DNA of 64,000 nt from Boesenbergia rotunda (lineage: Eukaryota; Streptophyta; Magnoliopsida; Zingiberales; Zingiberaceae). Positions within the stretch are counted from its first letter, which is position 1. Each line of letters opens with the position of its first letter. The DNA lies in NCBI GenBank assembly GCA_024364735.1, contig JAGFNQ010000297.1, positions 902,194 through 966,193 on the forward strand, in the 5' to 3' direction. Under the pieces are notes generated by a model. The model was not told the origin of the DNA and made no database searches. It saw only the letters and a program-made list of their open reading frames with translations. The translations under genes and the position numbers were made by a program. Shown here piece by piece: positions 58,276-64,000 of the stretch.

Positions 58276-59894
58276 TGGTCAAAAATTTGTTTCCTCTACG
58301 AACTGCAAAGCGCAAGGCACTGAGTGCTAATTTTTGGTTGTGTAGCAGGGGCTCTAAGATACGTTGTTCAATGACACCAGCCAACACTTGGAACCTGTTG
58401 ATAATTCAAGTTTGGTGTCAGCAAATCAAATCAATTTAGTAGCTTGGGTGATTTAATATGTAGCCAGCCAATCCTTACAAGTAACAATGAGATTAAAAAT
58501 TGATTAAATTGATAAAGCATAATCACAAAGGTAGTGTTCGCTGGAAGTTTGGAAATAAGTCTTATAAATATTGCTTCTATCCACCAAGAGAAATTTGTAA
58601 ATGCTTAAAAGAGTGATTTTGTAAAACAGTACTATGGCAAAGAACAAAATCCAAAATGTGTATATTGATTTCAATCATATTTGGTAAGATAATTCCTTGG
58701 TAGCCCTGTTGTTATCAGGCTTGGACGACAATAAGCAAGCATCCATACGATAACAAGATTGCCACTTGCAAATTTCACATTGTGCATGTGACTATTAGAA
58801 ATTTATTACGAGTGTGTGATTGACAAGCGAAAACAATTTTCCCATAAAAGAAGGAATTTTAGATCCCAAAGATTAGGCACATCGCTATAATCAAGGAAAT
58901 AGAGAAGAGGATTGAATTTAATTCCAGTCATTTTTCTCTAATTTTATTTCCACCCAAATCAGTTGAAAATGGAGGGAAATGAAATTTACACATTTAATAG
59001 ACACAAATAAGTAATGACGAGTATTCCACTCCCTTCAATCCCATCCAAGAAGCCAATGAAGTAGCGTGAAAATGAAATATTACAATCCATTTCTTTTCTC
59101 GTCTTCGCTAAAACTATTTTACTTCTCTTCTATTTCCTCACAATCAACTAGACATAACAGATTATTTGTTTGCATAGGGCATATAGAAGTCTCATGAAAC
59201 CAAAAAAATTCAGGTTACATGATCTGGAAGTATCTTGTCCATATTGCAGGAATCAATATGAGAAAAAGAAAAAAATGATGTGAAACCTCAAATGAAAACC
59301 ACAATTATTAAGCTCTGTGTAAAAGACTTGAAATTAAAATTTAAACCTAGCAACTATGATACGACCAGGAGGAATTGTATAAACGCACTGATGCTGTCTA
59401 CCTACTGAGGTTGCTAAAACTGCCAGAAATCCTTTCCCCTCAGTCATTCAGATGATTTGAGAAACAGTTATTAATAAGCATAGTAAATGAGCAGGTTCTC
59501 AAGTCAAAACAAAGCAACATAAGCCAGAAAAGTTTGGATTTATACCTAAGATTGATTGAAATGGCCATGTAGACACCAAAAGGCGACACTGGTAGGTACA
59601 ATAGGCACATCCTCTGCCTTTTTTTCAACATCCTTGTCAATTGCCTGCCTGGCCTTGATTAAAGCATTGGTTACACCGGTCCCAATCTGTAAAACATCCA
59701 ACAGCACCCACAAACAGATTTTAACCAACAATGTTCCGAGGAAATTTTCTGAAATTCCTCAATGTATAAACATCTCCATGCAAGTAAATCCAATGTTCAA
59801 CGAAACAATTTTTTTTCTGAAATTTCTCAATTACGTATAGAAATTTTCCCTTACAACATACTTGCCGATATTAAAGTCCTACTTCACGGTGCTA

Positions 59895-60001
59895 TACAAA
59901 AAAATGATTAACGAGGTTACCAACCAACCTCGGGCGACCGGCCCGGCCACACGGAAGTTTCCCACCGGCCGCCAGGGTAAATCGGGAAGCGCCTCGCAGT
60001 G
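59895..60001. other. GC-rich insertion of about 105 bp in copy 2
   Basis: Between GTGCTATACAA and GAAGATGACATAAAAT copy 1 has only GGAAACATGA, while copy 2 has a GC-rich piece with CCTCGGGCGACCGGCCCGGC and CACCGGCCGCCAGGGTAAAT. Its base composition is unlike the intron. It may be a fragment of a GC-rich transposon; I cannot name it. Confidence 0.55.
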
Positions 60002-61879
60002 GGAAGATGACATAAAATAATTTATTAAAGTATTGGAAAAGATGCATACTTTCAATAATTTTATAACAAGCAAAGAGATGATAAGCTGCTATCAGAATTG
60101 AAAGAAAAAAAAATGATTGAATATTTTATGAAAATGTCCAAAATGCGGACAATTAAACCATACCGGGGAAGCACCAGTCCCAACAACAAAAAGCTTTAAA
60201 CCATTTCTCTGCAAAAAGGGTGGAAGAATTTTACAAAAAAACTTACTGGTCAAGCTTAAAGGAAGGAGGCATTGGTTAGTCAAGATAAAGTCAATCATAC
60301 TAATCAAGAAATTCAGAAGAATACCACAATTGCACCGACTCTCTGCAAGAATAAATATGATATTCCAGCTAAAGCAATCTGATAAGAAAATAATTCATAA
60401 TTACTCAAAAGCATTTATAAACAATTCATATTTACTCAGAGTCAAAAGCATTTATAAACAACTATTTACTTGAAAAGCATTATCAGAACAGCTATGGAAG
60501 AATTTTTCAATTGGTCCAGTGTTCAACTGAAGAGGTGCTCGTAGTGAGACTGTCGGAGCAGGAAGCCACACGAGCATGAAATCAGCAACTATGGCCATTA
60601 CCTAAGCAACATTAGCAATTTAAAATTCACAGTTCCACTTACATGAACCTATCAGTATTGAGCACACTGTTAAATGTGCAGAACATGCAAGAATCTCTGC
60701 AACTTAAAAGTTAACAAGACAGCATGTTGAAAAAAGTTGCTTATGCTAGCACAACCAAGAATGTTATAACGAAATAAATGATCACATGAATCACAGTAAT
60801 GACAAGAAAGAAAAAGTAGAACATAAGAAAAAGATGAAAAAAATGCAGAAGAGGAGATATCAATTTCCTGTGTAAATTCAGAATGCAGTGATTCAACTTC
60901 AAGATGGTCACTCGATACGAAGGTTAATAAAGTAGCCTGACGGCTTACAACCTGTTGTTGAATGTAACAAAGAATTTACATATATATACGATCAAATGTT
61001 TATTTCGATCTCCATGTTCTGGCAGTCACTCAAGCATTCTGGTGACTTGGCCTTTATATACCACAACAAAATACCAGAAACCGAAGGAAAAACATATTGA
61101 ATCAAGAGAAACTAAGGCTAAAGATGAAAACGAACCAATAATAAATACTTGAACACTTTCATATAATAATGAACTAGAATGAAAAGCTAAAGGGTTAATT
61201 GCTAAAAATGGTAACTGAGGCCTGCAACAATGTTAAATAAAATTTGTAACAACACTTCAACCTCTAACAATTATAATCTGGTTGTCTACAGTTCAAATGA
61301 GTGTCAATTTCTTTCATATGGTATATCATGTGAGTCTGTTTCAAAGTTAGATACCATGTGGGGTCACCATGTTTCTTAGAAACATCAATTTTTGGTTACT
61401 TTTAGCAACTAATTATCGATTTAATTGTATTATGTAGATCTCTTAGTATTTGACTTTTAAATAGAACGTATGGGCATGCCACTTATACTGAATTGATGAT
61501 AGAATTGATATCTTTCCAAGTTAATCTATCTATATAACAATCTGTTTACTTATAGCCGTTATTTACCACAAAGCTTCAACAATTTTTACTTTGGAACTAG
61601 CCAAAGTTAATCAGAGATTCGTCATTTTTCAGTATTGTTCACTCTAGATAACTGACTCAAACTCAGAATAATAGAATTGGCTTTCCAATTTTGCATAAAT
61701 CATATGTCTACTAACAAAAAATTGAATTATTTCATCTAGTAGATAATCCACAAAACCATGTTAAATTTCACAAAATGATTCTAAAATTTAAGCTTTATGC
61801 TGTCTGTCCTATGAATGAGGAGGAAAAAGGAAGGGAATAACAATAAGACAGGGAACAACTTTTCTTCTGTGAGGAAACC

Positions 61880-61903
61880 GGGGGGGGGGGGGGGGGGGGG
61901 GGG
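61880..61903. repeat. Poly-G run
   Basis: About 24 G in intron 2 of copy 2; copy 1 has about 22 G at 52249-52270. The length is likely to be imprecise in any assembly. Confidence 0.9.
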
Positions 61904-64000
61904 TTTGGGTAGGTGATGGTAAGGACAATATAAATGATGTAGTTCATGCATCTAACTTGTTCTACTCTTCATCCTTCTGGCCTCCATTGCTTCCTTTTTC
62001 CTCTTCTAGCAAAGACTAGCTCTATAGCTCATCTAGCCTCCACGGTCATCGTCAACAACCTCCCATACCTACATGACTGCAGTCTTTTTTTTTTTCTGAC
62101 TCGCATCCACGGAGTCTCTCTAACTCCAATCACATGGTCAAAAGAATATAGTACTGTTGTTCTATGCATGCTATATAAAGTCAAGTGCTACTGATTTTCA
62201 CTTACAATGTGGTTAAACCAGTAAGTTGCATGTAGCTATGCAGTTGATTTCTGTAGTTGTCTAGTTGGTTACAATCTAGTTATGATCTATAATCCATGTC
62301 TGAAGAATATCAAGAACAGTGTGTATTGGAAGTAATATAAAGGACACCAGTTTACAAATCCAACATTAATTTCCTCTCTTATCAATATAAAGATTGATGC
62401 CCTTTTGTCCATATGGACACCTGCAAATTGGTATTCTACCAACCCAAAGATAACTAGAGTCTAGACACCAGCGAGATCACTCGAGTCTACAAACTATCCC
62501 ATTGTTTGTGTTCAATCTTATGCTTGTAACATATCCTTTGACAGTTTATATGACTGGTTGTTTTCCTTCCAAGTCATTTTGTGACTGATTTGGTTCCATC
62601 CTATTTCAACAATACAGTAGCAAGTATAGTAAGAATTTTAGATCATAATTCAAAAGGTGAATCATCCTCATATGAAAGGTAAAAAAGACTAATTAGCTGA
62701 GCCTTTAATCAAACTAAAAGGAAATATCATGATATAAATCATACCACGTCACAGATAACAAAATCCAATTCGTTAATAAAGTTCTCTCTGCGACGCTCCC
62801 ACTCAGCGGCTGTCTGAAATGGGTAAGCTCATATTAGAATTAAAGGAAGTCAAAGATCATTAAAAAAAATTAAGATATGCATACATGATAAAAAGAAGAA
62901 AAATAAAATGGTGGAGATTCTACAAAAGGAAAAGTCATTACAGGCATGAACATTTGTTGTAAATACAAGACAGGAATTTGCACTTAGTCGACCTAGAACT
63001 GACATCAATGTCATGACTAAAACACATGATTCATCCAAAACTCAGCTAAAATATAAGACCTATCAGAAAACTGATCCTTCATCTATTTTTAGTCACTATA
63101 TGTGCATGTGTATAGCCAAAAATCTAAGCAGTGAAAAACCATCAATCCAATGGCTCTGCTTGCAGTATCTAAAGCAAGTTTTTATGATTAAGAATAATTA
63201 CTCCTGACTATGATGCTAGAATATTATTCTGTAGCTTCTATAAAAAATCCTTCATTGGACTAACTATTTCAAACATTTTCAATAAAATCCTTGTGAGAAA
63301 TAAAGCCTAAAACCAACTTAGAGAAATTAAGTATATAAACTATCAGCTAATTTAATAAGAAAAGTTTATAAAAATTAATTTTTAAAAAAAACTTTTGGGA
63401 ATGGTAGGGTGGAGGGGAGGAATAGGGAAAGGAACAAGAAAAGTTCATTAAGAGATTGTTCCTTAAACTTTTTGAGTTATTTTACCTCCCGGATCCTCAT
63501 CCCTCCTATTCAAGAATCATTCATCCAACTAAACAGGCTATAATACCTACATCAGGAGAAATCGGTAAAAGTATGACTACAAGAAAGTAGTCAAAGCATG
63601 AATGGTAGAGCATGATGTCTAATAGGAATAAAAAAAGTGACCCAATTCATACTTGGTAAAGATAATAGATCTAAAATGTGTGAAAGAACAGACATCGAGA
63701 GCTCCGGTGCTTTTCTTAAGGGATTGAACATAGCACCTTAGTGAAGATGCCGACGCCACACTCCATGGCGACCTTAGCCAAGAAAAGGTCGTCAGCAAGG
63801 AGCCTCTCCTTGAATCCCCCAAACTGGAGCAGCCATCGGAAGACCGGCGACCTCTCGAGCTCAAAGAACCGCCGCACGATCAACCCGGGAATCCTCCCGT
63901 TCTCAATCGCGGCGGCCAAGTCCTTGGGGAGGCTCTCGAGCGTCCTTTCGGCCTTCGCCAGCACGAGCAACGCCTCGGCGCGGTTGTTCTCGCCCGAATC

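Larger units (their letters stand above)
58276..64000 (-). pseudogene. RETICULATA-family gene, copy 2, damaged and cut by the window end
   Basis: Counterparts of all exons except the last are present on the - strand: exon 1 from beyond 64000 to about 63740, then about 62777-62817, 60478-60605, 60344-60397, 60170-60216, 59555-59691 and 58276-58390. One extra base in exon 6 (CACCAAAAGGCGAC at about 59577, where copy 1 has CACCATAGGCGAC) breaks the frame (VAFWCLHGH for VAYGVYMAI). The last exon, WVDYARWVGVQ, and the donor before it are missing; the sequence joins foreign DNA at about 58275. Substitutions also change conserved residues (for example S to L in the YSFLQ block, L to P at an exon end). 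The product would lack its C-terminus. Confidence 0.85.

Overview
This is a stretch of nuclear DNA from a flowering plant. The genes have many short exons with GT-AG introns, the plastid protein has a plant-only family signature, and the spaces are filled with Copia and Gypsy LTR debris, hAT elements, foldback elements and tRNA-derived SINEs, one of them an Au-type SINE. A monocot is my best guess, but the sequence does not prove it.

Layout. 1-3.9 kb: transposon ground (LTR debris, a clean hAT MITE with 8-bp target duplication, a dead hAT transposase, a second MITE, a dispersed AT-rich repeat). 4.06-16.3 kb: a seven-exon WD40-repeat gene on the + strand, with a dead Copia element in intron 3 and an Au SINE in intron 5. 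17.6-23.0 kb: a nine-exon gene on the + strand that looks like a plant gamma-synergin-like clathrin-adaptor accessory protein; this copy carries frameshifts. 24.7-29.6 kb: two solo LTRs and the middle exons of a SEC14/CRAL-TRIO gene that stops at a palindrome. 29.6-31.4 kb: a 1.7-kb palindrome whose arms hold the 5' part of a gene resembling plant HD2-type (nucleoplasmin-fold) proteins. 31.4-34.1 kb: a second copy of the 3' end of the WD40 gene. 34.1-38.3 kb: a compound insertion (fragment of a short-chain dehydrogenase, a 3.4-kb foldback element with a 158-bp repeat array, and a MITE). 38.7-44.6 kb: a second, open copy of the synergin-like gene. 46.2-54.6 kb: SINE, solo Gypsy LTR and an intact seven-exon chloroplast RETICULATA-family gene on the - strand. 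54.7-57.4 kb: a 2.7-kb palindrome that starts at that gene's TATA box. 57.4-64.0 kb: a second, damaged copy of the RETICULATA-family gene, running off the window.

The main theme is duplication. About 10 kb (14.0-23.7) recurs at 31.4-45.25, and about 8.5 kb (46.24-54.67) recurs from 57.4 to the end. The two copies can be read against each other: they expose frameshifts, a lost stop codon, an intron deletion and a solo LTR whose empty target site survives in the other copy. Palindromes lie at two of the joins. I cannot tell from sequence alone whether these are true tandem duplications or two haplotypes joined in assembly; the clustered one-base deletions near 60.8-61.7 kb make the second possibility serious. 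I found no operon-like or defence-like new system. The genes are ordinary cellular genes (scaffold, vesicle traffic, lipid transfer, plastid envelope) that do not form one pathway.
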